Source: JACJYC01 sp964558465 (GTDB lineage: Bacteria > Bacteroidota > Bacteroidia > Chitinophagales > Saprospiraceae). Taken from it: a DNA stretch of 59,822 nt. Positions 9,296 through 16,802 of the stretch are shown one piece after another. The translations under genes were made by a program, and so were the position numbers. How positions within the stretch are numbered: position 1 is the first letter of the stretch; every line of letters starts with the position of its first letter. The notes beneath the pieces are model-generated. The model did no database searches and was not told where the DNA came from. It saw only the letters and a program-made list of their open reading frames with translations. The DNA lies in assembly GCA_964558465.1 (NCBI GenBank), contig CAZLEF010000041.1:1-59822 (forward strand), read 5' to 3'.

Positions 9296-11083
9296 ATGAC
9301 TCAACCACAATTAAACCCAGTTGCGGAGATTCTTCAAAGCCATAATGGAGACAATGAACAATGTGGATTCATAACGACATTGAGTAAAAAGGTTATTCTT
9401 CAAGCACCAGCCGGATATGGTAAGACCAAGACAATGGTAAGCAAATTAGCTTATCTAATTTCTACGAATCAAATATTGTCTCCCAAAAAAGTCTTGGCAC
9501 TTACATTTAGCGTAAATGCTGCCTATAAAATCAAAAAGGATGTTGTTGAGCAGCTACCTAAAATTTTACAAGGCAATGAAGGGCAGTTAACCATTAGTCT
9601 AAATAGTATAGTTTCGGTATCAAATTATCATGGATTTTGCAGGAAGGTTCTTAGTCGCTATGGCTATTTATTACATGAAAATTTAAGAAAGGTCAATGAA
9701 TTTGTTTCTTTTGATGACAGCAGAGATTCCAATATAACTCGCTTGAATTTAGGAACAACCGCCGATGTTGTGATTGCTTGTACCACATATAGTGAAAGAA
9801 TTAAGTTGTCCGATAGGGCTTATTTACTTGCTCAGTTCAATACCTATAATAATCATGTACTGCAAAACTTTGTTCCGAATAATTTTATACCATTTAACTC
9901 AATTCTAACCTTAACACTTAAACTCTTTCACGAACATCCGAATATATTAGCATTTTATCAGAAATTGTATCCAGTAATCATAGTTGATGAATTTCAGGAT
10001 ACGAACTTTTTTGGGTATGCCTTGCTCAAAAAACTAATTTCAGATAATACTTCTCTTTATTTAGTTGGCGATGCTTTACAAAGAATATACGGGTTTATTG
10101 GAGCAATTCCAAATATACTTGAAGACTCTAAAGAAGTATATGGTATGGAGGTAGTTCTTTTGAAGCAGAATTATCGTTTTATGAATAACCCGAATATGTT
10201 GCTTCTTGATGGGAATATTAGGAAAAATGCAGAAAACTTAATTTACCCCCAAATTTCAGAAAATGCACAAATTAACCTTGCCGTAGTCCAATCGCAAGAT
10301 GAAGAAGCTTTGTATGTTATTGGAGAGTGCCAGCGTTTACTTGAAATTGATGCTACATCAAAAGTTGCAATTCTGTTTAGACTTGGGTACAACAATAGGA
10401 ATACTCAAAGAGTGATTGAGGAATTTGACAGTCAAGGAATTAACTATTTTTATGGGCTATTTAGTGACGAAGATGACAACTATAAAGATTTTCATTTTGA
10501 GTGTGCCATTGAGTTTTCTAATCTTCTGAAGCAATTAAGGTTGTCCAAGCGAACTTGTAAAAAGCACATCTCAAACTTAAAAGCAAAATACGGCGCACAA
10601 CCTGAGCCTGTTTATAATTCGCTCATAAGTCTGCTTGAAATATTCTATAACCGTTTATATTCGGAGTATAGTTTTCTAATCCTTGATGATGAGGATAAAT
10701 TAATTTTAATTAGGGATACTTTTGATGGTTTTGGATTAAAACAATATATGGAGTATGTTGACTCTAATATTATTATTTCAACAATACACGGAGCTAAAGG
10801 GCTTGAATGGGATTATGTCATTATGCCTGACATGGAACAGTATTCCTTACCAAGTTGGTTCGGCTTTTGTGGTGATTGCCCACATAAAAACGGGTGTCAG
10901 CTAAACCCTGGTTCTGCAAGCCCAAAGTTTTTAGAAGAACTTAGCGTTTTTTATGTAGGTTTCACAAGAGCAAGAAAGGAAGTGTTTTTCTCTGCGAGTA
11001 GAACAGGAATAGGCTACAATGGCGTTGAAAACCGTAACCTATCGTGTTTTCTCCAATTGCCAGGGATTGCATATTTAAAATAG
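9296..11083 (+). CDS. Gabija GajB: UvrD-like helicase
   Basis: This superfamily 1 helicase of the UvrD/PcrA/Rep type completes the Gabija pair. Walker A APAGYGKT is at residues 37-44, the Q-like motif lies just upstream, the DExx box is VDEFQDT (D231), motif III is GDALQRIYGF, motif V is STIHGAKGLEW and motif VI is FYVGFTRARKE. At 595 residues it is longer than the roughly 500-residue B. cereus GajB. Between motifs V and VI there is an extra short cysteine cluster, CGDCPHKNGC, with Cys-x2-Cys-x5-Cys spacing. It may bind metal; I do not know this from characterised GajB. The gene begins three bases after gajA, and its stop lies nine bases from the stop of the convergent CBASS operon. Confidence 0.88.
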   Translation: MTQPQLNPVAEILQSHNGDNEQCGFITTLSKKVILQAPAGYGKTKTMVSKLAYLISTNQILSPKKVLALTFSVNAAYKIKKDVVEQLPKILQGNEGQLTISLNSIVSVSNYHGFCRKVLSRYGYLLHENLRKVNEFVSFDDSRDSNITRLNLGTTADVVIACTTYSERIKLSDRAYLLAQFNTYNNHVLQNFVPNNFIPFNSILTLTLKLFHEHPNILAFYQKLYPVIIVDEFQDTNFFGYALLKKLISDNTSLYLVGDALQRIYGFIGAIPNILEDSKEVYGMEVVLLKQNYRFMNNPNMLLLDGNIRKNAENLIYPQISENAQINLAVVQSQDEEALYVIGECQRLLEIDATSKVAILFRLGYNNRNTQRVIEEFDSQGINYFYGLFSDEDDNYKDFHFECAIEFSNLLKQLRLSKRTCKKHISNLKAKYGAQPEPVYNSLISLLEIFYNRLYSEYSFLILDDEDKLILIRDTFDGFGLKQYMEYVDSNIIISTIHGAKGLEWDYVIMPDMEQYSLPSWFGFCGDCPHKNGCQLNPGSASPKFLEELSVFYVGFTRARKEVFFSASRTGIGYNGVENRNLSCFLQLPGIAYLK

Positions 11084-11092
11084 ATATATTTT

Positions 11093-11737
11093 TTATTTTT
11101 TAAGTAAGCCAAGCCTTCCAATCTCATCTTCAATGAAATTGCCAGGTATCGGTTTGAATATTTTAAAAACCTCTGGATGACACTTCCTGAACTTTGCCTT
11201 TTTGCCGCAAAAACAAGGGGTCTTTTTTCCGAACTCAATAGATTTCAATATTTTCAAGTTTCCAATCACTTTCCCTTCATCCTTTTCATTGAATAATTCC
11301 TGGTAATATTCAAGGATACCATACATGCCATGAGCAAATTCTTGGTGGGCATAGTATCCTTTTTCAATTCTATACGCCTGATTGAATAGATACGGTTTTA
11401 CATGGTTTTGAATAAACTGTAAAACTGTAATTCCATTCCTGCAACTTGTCACTTCCAGCAATGGGATTGTGATACAACAACCTCCATTCTCATTTATATG
11501 CCAGTCGGCAATTGGGGGAATTTTGCCGCCAACCTCTTTGAGTTCAGGAAAACGGTAGGGGAAAGCTTTATTGAATTTAATTTCGATTTGAAAACTATTC
11601 CATTCTTTGCCTTCGCTGTCAATTACCCGAAAAGTGCCGCTTAAAAGTTCGACACCATCCCGAACTGACACTTTCAGTTCGGGATATACTTGTGCAGCTT
11701 CGGCAATTTGTTGCCTAAAAAGGGTGTAACTGTTCAT
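11093..11737 (-). CDS. CBASS E2-like protein with SEC-C-like tail
   Basis: This protein is the third gene of the CBASS operon, nine bases after the cyclase gene. Residues 1-130 look like a ubiquitin E2-type (UBC) fold: a strand-rich N-terminus, a proline-rich FNKAFPYRFPELKE, then WHINENGGCCI, where Cys88 aligns with the catalytic cysteine of E2 enzymes (Cys87 is adjacent). No E1-like adenylation domain is fused, unlike Cap2 of long type II CBASS, so this is the short type II layout. Residues 175-187 form CxCx8CH, a SEC-C-like zinc knuckle. Known type II systems conjugate the CD-NTase C-terminus to a target to prime cGAMP synthesis. How an E2 alone is charged is less clear. The UBC assignment is by motif only. 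Confidence 0.8.
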   Translation of the reverse strand: MNSYTLFRQQIAEAAQVYPELKVSVRDGVELLSGTFRVIDSEGKEWNSFQIEIKFNKAFPYRFPELKEVGGKIPPIADWHINENGGCCITIPLLEVTSCRNGITVLQFIQNHVKPYLFNQAYRIEKGYYAHQEFAHGMYGILEYYQELFNEKDEGKVIGNLKILKSIEFGKKTPCFCGKKAKFRKCHPEVFKIFKPIPGNFIEDEIGRLGLLKK

Positions 11738-11746
11738 TATGCCTTG

Positions 11747-12742
11747 TTATATTGACCAGGGGCGAGATGCGCTGGCGGTTGAAATAAATGAAGCAGAGAG
11801 CTTTTCTTCCTCATCTTCATCCTTAGCCAGGCCACATGGGAATCTATCCCCAAAATGTTTTTGCCAGTATTCACAAGATTTCTTTTGATTAGGTTCTTTT
11901 AGGGCAGCAGTCGCCGAATTAATGAATTTCTGTAAGCAATCCATGAAATAGTCTTTATGGCCATAACCTGCTAAAAGGTCTTCATTGGTAGGAACTGTCG
12001 GGCGGTAACAGGTAAAGGAAACGTCTAATTTTGCTTTGATTAGTATGAGTGTTTCTTTCAATGCAATATCATCTCTATCGTTTGCGTGGTAATGATTAGC
12101 AGCAAGGATAGTTAGAATAAAGCCACTGACCATCGGCTTGTCCGTCCTTTGGATTTCCCTGTAATTGCTCCAGGCTTTCAAATACCTAACAATTCTTCTT
12201 AGTTGGGGTTTGTCTTTAACCTTTCCTTCAAACCAGTCCTGAAATGCTTTGGGGTCACTTTCAATCCACCCTTTAGCCTTGTGGGCCAATTCAGGGGTTT
12301 TGCCCTCTTCTTTGAAGTAGATTGGCATGTCAATATGATGCCCATCTGCATATTCAGTTCTGACACAAGTATTTTTGTCAATTAACCCAGTTTGAGTATG
12401 GCCTTCAATTGCATCAACAATCCAAGTATGATAAGTTTGGACACTCTTCCTGTCTTTAAAGTCTCCGATGAAATAAACACCATCATCCATATCGTAATAA
12501 AGTAGTGTCTTTTTCACTCCATTCTCTTCAACTTCAACTGGAATAGGTTCGACAATGGTATCTAAGGCAAAAGAGCCTTGTTTAGAAAACTTGGGTTTTA
12601 TTTCATCCTTCTTTTCCTCGTCGAAGTATTTTCGGATTTTATCACGCAGGCTTTTTCGAGATTTTTTCAGACTCTTTCTTTTAGAATCTTTGAGCCTAAT
12701 TGTCGAATTGAACTCTGTAAAAAGGTTGTGACAATTTGCCAT
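11747..12742 (-). CDS. CBASS CD-NTase, DncV-like
   Basis: This is a cGAS/DncV-like nucleotidyltransferase that makes a cyclic nucleotide on phage sensing. Its motifs closely follow Vibrio DncV: QGSFALDT (GS at residues 56-57), YDMDDGVY with the metal ligands D84 and D86, and HIDMPIYF with the third Asp, D138. The product is probably cGAMP or a related dinucleotide, but the base specificity cannot be read. The open frame extends upstream to 12820, which would overlap the phospholipase gene by 65 bases. I chose ATG 12742 (MANCHNLF) because the charged N-terminal helix begins there and it lies 13 bases after the capV stop. The C-terminus ends in a small-residue tail, ASRPWSI, a plausible target for the E2-like neighbour. 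Confidence 0.88.
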   Translation of the reverse strand: MANCHNLFTEFNSTIRLKDSKRKSLKKSRKSLRDKIRKYFDEEKKDEIKPKFSKQGSFALDTIVEPIPVEVEENGVKKTLLYYDMDDGVYFIGDFKDRKSVQTYHTWIVDAIEGHTQTGLIDKNTCVRTEYADGHHIDMPIYFKEEGKTPELAHKAKGWIESDPKAFQDWFEGKVKDKPQLRRIVRYLKAWSNYREIQRTDKPMVSGFILTILAANHYHANDRDDIALKETLILIKAKLDVSFTCYRPTVPTNEDLLAGYGHKDYFMDCLQKFINSATAALKEPNQKKSCEYWQKHFGDRFPCGLAKDEDEEEKLSASFISTASASRPWSI

Positions 12743-12755
12743 GTGGTTATAATAA

Positions 12756-13787
12756 TTAAAGTTTGTAAGATTTTGGAGTTGTGAAAAATAATCTGACCTT
12801 TTCATTCTGCCTGAATTCAAGACCTATATCGTTGCCTTTGCCACTCAAAAGGTCTAAAGCATTAGGACAGGCATTATCCAGGTCAACTAAGGGGAGTTGT
12901 TCCTTTGAGACAACCGCACTGGGTACTCTCAAATACTCAATGGGTACATGGTTCAATTCGGAAATTGTTTTCATAAAGTATTCGGTAAACTCGCTTTGCC
13001 CATTCATGGGTAAGTCAAACAAGTCAGACCTCCAACCAATAAAAGAGCGATTGCGTTTCCATCCAGTAGGTTTACCTTTTGAGGCACTCAAACTGCTAAT
13101 TGAGAGAATTTGAATTGAATCATACTCCTTCCCTTCTCCGACGAAATACTTCAAAGCCTCAATTAGTCCGATCAGGGTAGGGTTGTTTGCCCAAACCCCA
13201 CCATCAACAAACTGCTTATTGTCGTGATTAGCTATTTGATGGATGGGAAAGTAAGTAGGCGCTGCACTGGTAGCCAAAGCCACATCTACATAGGACGTTT
13301 TATTGTCACGCCTAAGAATGGTGTGGTCGTATTTGAAAATATATGGCCTCGCTTCGGTAATGCAGTAGCTTGGTATGCAAAGCAAGTTGTTTGACTCTCC
13401 TATCGTTTTCTGCTGAAAAAGGTCTGTAAGCACCTCCTTCAAATAATCGTTCTTATATTTTCCATGCCAAAATGTCTGACCAAAAAAGTATTTTCCTTTG
13501 AAAAGTTTTGTTTCTAAATACTCAAGCCACTTGAACCATTTGGAGCGATTTGGGAAAATTTTTCCGCTATGCTCTTTGTAAAACTCGCAAATCTCTTTGG
13601 CGGGCATTTTCTGAGAAACGGCCAATGCAATTAAACCTCCGGTGGAAGTACCGCAGATAAGGTCAAAATGGTCAGAGGTCAAACACTTGAACTCATCCTC
13701 AAAATTTGCTAAAATGCTTGAAGAGTAGAGTCCTTTTATACCGCCTCCATCTATTGAAAGAATCTTGAATGGTTTTTCTTTTCTCAT
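12756..13787 (-). CDS. CBASS effector CapV: patatin-like phospholipase
   Basis: This is a patatin-family phospholipase, the first gene and effector of the CBASS operon. When activated by the cyclic nucleotide it would degrade the inner membrane and kill or arrest the infected cell. The oxyanion hole GGGIKG is at residues 14-19, the nucleophile elbow GTSTG at 46-50 (Ser48), and the catalytic Asp of DGG at 195-197. At 343 residues it is close to Vibrio CapV. The frame is open up to 13832, but ATG at 13787 (MRKEKPFKIL) sits directly before the first beta strand and is preferred. The gene order effector, cyclase, E2 is that of type II CBASS. Confidence 0.92.
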   Translation of the reverse strand: MRKEKPFKILSIDGGGIKGLYSSSILANFEDEFKCLTSDHFDLICGTSTGGLIALAVSQKMPAKEICEFYKEHSGKIFPNRSKWFKWLEYLETKLFKGKYFFGQTFWHGKYKNDYLKEVLTDLFQQKTIGESNNLLCIPSYCITEARPYIFKYDHTILRRDNKTSYVDVALATSAAPTYFPIHQIANHDNKQFVDGGVWANNPTLIGLIEALKYFVGEGKEYDSIQILSISSLSASKGKPTGWKRNRSFIGWRSDLFDLPMNGQSEFTEYFMKTISELNHVPIEYLRVPSAVVSKEQLPLVDLDNACPNALDLLSGKGNDIGLEFRQNEKVRLFFTTPKSYKL

Positions 13788-13954
13788 AGTCAAAGGATAA
13801 AAACAAATTGTATCAAAAATTATCCCACACAAGTTTGTATGTCAAATTGACAGATTTTCAAGCGCATTTGGCAGACATAAGATATTTATTGTGACATGAC
13901 CGCCAAAAATTGGCAGTAAAGCAGGAATTCTCCATTTTTGCATTCGGTTAGTAG

Positions 13955-13976
13955 CGTACCCTTCGGTACGTTTTTT
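13955..13976 (+). terminator. Rho-independent terminator-like hairpin
   Basis: A perfect 6-bp stem, cgtacc paired with ggtacg over a cttc loop, is followed directly by six T. It reads as a plus-strand terminator although no intact plus-strand gene ends just upstream. It may be left over from the decayed region, or protect the capV promoter from transcription entering from downstream. Confidence 0.6.
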
Positions 13977-14001
13977 CGTTTTACTTTTTGTCCCTAACAC
14001 C

Positions 14002-14325
14002 ATGTTTGATTTACCGCAAAGACTGGACTGGCTTGAAATCAGAGCATTGAACGAGTTCAAAAAAAATTTTGAAGAAGGAGACTGATTGGAGTCGGATGAC
14101 GATGAAGCTTCAGACCTGATAGCGGAGATTGCGCACTATCGAACTCCGTATCTCTTTTATCAAGTTCTCGAAGTAGCAAGATTTCATACTCGACTGGCCA
14201 AAGATGTTCACCATCTGAGCGAATTTTATCCTGAAGTTTGAGCGATTGGACTGATTCAAACCAACATCTATTTGCATCTAAAAGAGCAGTTGCGTGATTG
14301 GTACTACAAAAACAAAATCTTTTAA
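14002..14325 (+). pseudogene. Broken plus-strand frame with two in-frame TGA codons
   Basis: Starting at ATG 14002 (MFDLPQRLDWLEIRAL) one frame stays open for 107 codons to TAA at 14323, except for TGA at 14083-14085 and 14239-14241. The translation between the stops (DLIAEIAHYRTPYLFYQVLE, then TRLAKDVHHLSEF) has a balanced, protein-like composition. I do not recognise a family. The opposite strand is also open here as the tail of the Mrr pseudogene, and I cannot be sure which strand was coding. A decayed gene is the simplest reading; TGA recoding in a donor is the alternative. Confidence 0.35.
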
Positions 14326-15004
14326 ACAAAAGCCTGGCGGGTACTGCTACTATCCCTTTTTGTATCGTACTATTCAAAAGTTTCTGGATTTTCTGAAGCA
14401 GGTTATCATATCCCCAAAGTTGTATTCCATTTCTCCTGGCAAAATCTTTGGCAGGCTTGGTGAAGTTACAGGTTGCGCAAATCACGCCTACTCACGCCTA
14501 CCCCCTGGTGTTCGTTAGCCACCAGCACTCACAACAACTCTCTGACGATTTTTACCCCAATTGAAGACTTGGTTTTGTAGCATTTGCATTGAATCAAATG
14601 TGGGATTCCATTCCAGTATGCTTTTATGTCTCGACCATTATCTGAAGTGCCCTTGCCGACTTTTATGTTTTTTCGCCCCTTCTCCTTTAGCCTGTTTGCA
14701 ACGTACCATTCAAAATCACGCCGATGAAGGTTAGACAGGTCGGCAACTTTCCTTTTTTGTCTCTCTTTCCAGAATTAATAAATCTGCTTTCCAGTAAGGG
14801 CAAGGAATCAAAGGATAGGTGTGAAGAGGAAATGTCGGATTGTCATGCCTGCATCGAAGGATACTCGGATGGAGAAACCTTAATCAAAACTTGTTGTGGT
14901 GCAAGGTTTTGTGTCGTACTGTTCAAAAAAGACTGCACGGTAGTTTCCGACAGTGGGGTTTTCAATACTCTTCTGGCAAAAGCAGCGGCAAGAGATGTAC
15001 TCAA
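14057..15004 (-). pseudogene. Broken Mrr-type restriction endonuclease
   Basis: Translation in stitched frames gives a recognisable Mrr_cat domain: DFEWYVANRL, then KVGKGTSDNGRDIKAYW with the catalytic Asp, HLIQCKCYKTKSSIGVK with the Q-C-K motif, VRELL, VLVANEHQG, and NFTKPAKDFARRNGIQLW at the C-terminus. Four lesions break it. A TGA stands where family members have Gly between VRELL and VLVANEHQG. A 10-bp tandem duplication at 14482-14501 shifts the frame, and removing one copy restores HQGVGVICATCNFTKPA. One base seems lost in the T6 run at 14753-14758. Another TGA follows PSMQA near 14840. The N-terminal part is not recognisable. The protein would have cut modified or foreign DNA; it is now dead. 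Confidence 0.8.
14482..14501. repeat. 10-bp tandem duplication causing a frameshift
   Basis: The decamer tcacgcctac occurs twice in direct succession. Deleting one copy restores the reading frame of the Mrr-type endonuclease, so the duplication is the inactivating mutation or one of them. Confidence 0.9.
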
Positions 15005-15021
15005 CTATTGACTCCAAAACG

Positions 15022-15029
15022 TAATTTTG
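15022..15029 (+). promoter_or_regulatory. Possible -7 box for the membrane protein gene
   Basis: TAATTTTG matches TAnnTTTG and ends 20 bases before the chosen start codon at 15050. No well-placed -33 TTG was seen. Confidence 0.45.
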
Positions 15030-15049
15030 CGCATCAATCCGTTATAAAA

Positions 15050-15580
15050 ATGAGAAATTCCACTAAGCAACCTGCAAATGATTACCAGAAATACCTGGGA
15101 ATTACTGCTGATGTCATTTCACTCATGACATTTATTTTAAGCTTGGTTTCTATTGCACTTCCTGAAAATATTATACTTGAAAAATTTGTTGCGGGAAAAC
15201 TGAGTACATTCAGGTTTTTTCTAACTTCTCTAATTCTATTTTCTAACGCTTACGCTTTTAGCCGTTTGTTCTCTTATCTTATTAAAAAATTTTATGATGC
15301 AGACAAAACTCTTAGAACAATATTTTATGGGTTTATTAGTTCTGGAATGGCTTGGATAAATGTATTTATACTTGATGCTTTTCTGTATGGTGGGGTTTCA
15401 GAACTTCTTGTTCCTTTCAAACTTGGCTTTTTGGTTCTACTTGGCTTAGTGTGTTGGCTTGACCTTTACTTGTTGCGTTTAAACTTAAATCACCTGGAAG
15501 ACGAGGAATTTGATAACTCATTTGTAGGAGTCTTCATTATTATCCACATCATTTTTTGCTTTGTACCAATTTTTAGTTAA
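15050..15580 (+). CDS. Five-helix membrane protein of unknown function
   Basis: I do not recognise this protein. From ATG 15050 (MRNSTKQPANDY) it has 176 residues and about five hydrophobic segments: residues about 19-37, 50-75, 85-108, 118-140 and 157-175. A short acidic stretch, LEDEEFDN, precedes the last one. The frame stays open upstream to 14840, but that part overlaps the Mrr pseudogene antisense, so the later start with a nearby -7 box is preferred. It is AT-rich like the defence genes and is the only intact gene between the broken endonuclease and the integrase stump. A role as a membrane effector or immunity factor is possible but is only inferred from position. Confidence 0.7.
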   Translation: MRNSTKQPANDYQKYLGITADVISLMTFILSLVSIALPENIILEKFVAGKLSTFRFFLTSLILFSNAYAFSRLFSYLIKKFYDADKTLRTIFYGFISSGMAWINVFILDAFLYGGVSELLVPFKLGFLVLLGLVCWLDLYLLRLNLNHLEDEEFDNSFVGVFIIIHIIFCFVPIFS

Positions 15581-15602
15581 TTAGGTTGTCCGCAATTCAT
15601 TT

Positions 15603-15884
15603 CTATATCAAAGTATCCACCTTATCCACCTCCTCATTCGCAAACTTTTTAATGTAGTGCTGCGTGATCGCGATGGTCGCATGGCTAAGTGCCTGTTGAA
15701 TGAGGGGAACTGGAATATTATTTTGTACCAGGACATTCATGTAAGTATACCTTGCCATGTAGGAGGTCATTTTTTTCTTGAATCCAAGTATCTCAGAGAT
15801 TTCCTTGAGTTGGTCATTGAACATTTTCAGCGCATTCCTGACGTGGTGATACCTGGAAGTAACTCTCACAGGGAGTATTATCCA
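15603..15884 (-). pseudogene. Tyrosine recombinase (integrase) C-terminal stump
   Basis: The 93 open codons encode the C-terminal half of a Bacteroidota-type phage/transposon integrase: the NDQLKEISEILGF helix, MTSYMARYTY with the second catalytic Arg (but Tyr where His is usual), LIQQALSHATIAITQHYIKK with the box II His and the nucleophile Tyr, and a degenerate tail. The frame is closed by TAA at 15885 and nothing recognisable lies upstream, so the N-terminal core-binding domain and the first catalytic Arg are lost. It sits at the right border of the defence island, next to a long palindrome, and probably marks the integration machinery that brought the island or part of it. Confidence 0.8.
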
Positions 15885-15918
15885 TTATTGGAACAAGTAA
15901 ACTTCACCGATGTACTTT

Positions 15919-15972
15919 CGATTGATCCGATTGGTTCGATTGGCTCGCTAATCGAACCAATCGGATCAATCG
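15919..15972. repeat. Perfect 23-bp palindrome with 8-base loop
   Basis: The arms 15919-15941 and 15950-15972 are exact reverse complements around ggctcgct. The arms are built from words such as gattggttcgatt that also form the tcaatcgaa family. A run of eight T follows at 15988-15995, so transcripts from the left could terminate here. It lies just outside the integrase stump. Confidence 0.9.
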
Positions 15973-15993
15973 GATCAATCCAATCAATTTTTT

Positions 15994-16650
15994 TTAATCC
16001 AACCCGTTCAATTTCAGTCCCTCATAAGCATCCCGCAAATCATCCGCTTTGACCTTTCTTCCCTTCAGGCTGATGATATAACGCTTTTTGTAAAAGACGC
16101 TCAGCTCGCCGCTTTGGTCTTTTTCATCATATTTTTCAAATGCTTTTTGATCATCAATCGTTGTGGTGCGCTCGTAGCCGTCGTCCGATTCGTTGTCGAT
16201 TTCGACCATCGTCCAGGCAGCCGCGCCCAGGGCGGCAAGGCCGACGCCGGCTCCGTCCATGATATTCACCTCCAGGCGTTTGTCGCCATCCCGGTAAACC
16301 GCTTCCGCCGTGGAGATCTTGATGCCCGCCGTTCCGGTACGCTGACCCTTGTGCGATTCGCGATCCATGCCGATCAGTTTCTCCGGCAACGTTTCTTTTA
16401 ATTCCCTGAAATCCATAGCCTCAACAGGATTCCCGTCGGCGTCCTTAATCTGGATATTCTGCAGGGCATTGCCGATCTCCTGTAGGCCCTTTCCGAGGTC
16501 TTCACCCGCTTTGGAGAGGTCTGTCCCGGCGTCCTTCAAGGCTTCCGCGGCTTCCTGTTCCGCCTTTTCAGCTTCTTTGGCTTTGTCGGAAGAACAGGCA
16601 GCGGTAAAGAACAGGGCTGCCGAGATGAAAGGAATGATTAGATTCTTCAT
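15994..16650 (-). CDS. Putative lipoprotein, unknown function
   Basis: The 218-residue protein begins with a signal peptide and lipobox (FFTAAC, Cys at residue 19), so it should be a membrane-anchored lipoprotein. After the anchor comes an Ala/Glu/Lys-rich, probably helical stretch of about 50 residues, then a mixed domain with GTAGIKISTAEAVYRDGD and a Gly/Ala-rich turn GAGVGLAALGAAAW. I do not recognise the family. It stands alone on the minus strand downstream of recN, separated from it by about 150 bases. Confidence 0.85.
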   Translation of the reverse strand: MKNLIIPFISAALFFTAACSSDKAKEAEKAEQEAAEALKDAGTDLSKAGEDLGKGLQEIGNALQNIQIKDADGNPVEAMDFRELKETLPEKLIGMDRESHKGQRTGTAGIKISTAEAVYRDGDKRLEVNIMDGAGVGLAALGAAAWTMVEIDNESDDGYERTTTIDDQKAFEKYDEKDQSGELSVFYKKRYIISLKGRKVKADDLRDAYEGLKLNGLD

Positions 16651-16802
16651 GGTTTATGGTAGTTTATGATGGTTTATGATGGCCCCGCCCGCCGAAGCCT
16701 TGGCGTAGGTGGGTTCATAATTGTTATGCTGCCGTTACCCCAAAAACAATGACCCCTCCTCCGCCGCGCTTTAGGGCGCGGCTATGGCGGGCGAAGCAAC
16801 AA

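Noticed and set aside
14002..15004. Genome-wide TGA recoding (code 4 or 25)
   Set aside because: All intact genes use TGA as a normal stop (for example mod-YhcG-res and recN neighbours), and the Mrr gene has frameshifts as well, so local decay is more likely.
14724..15011. Plus-strand frame of 95 codons starting MKVRQVGNF
   Set aside because: The opposite strand holds the recognisable Mrr catalytic domain, so this frame is antisense to a pseudogene.
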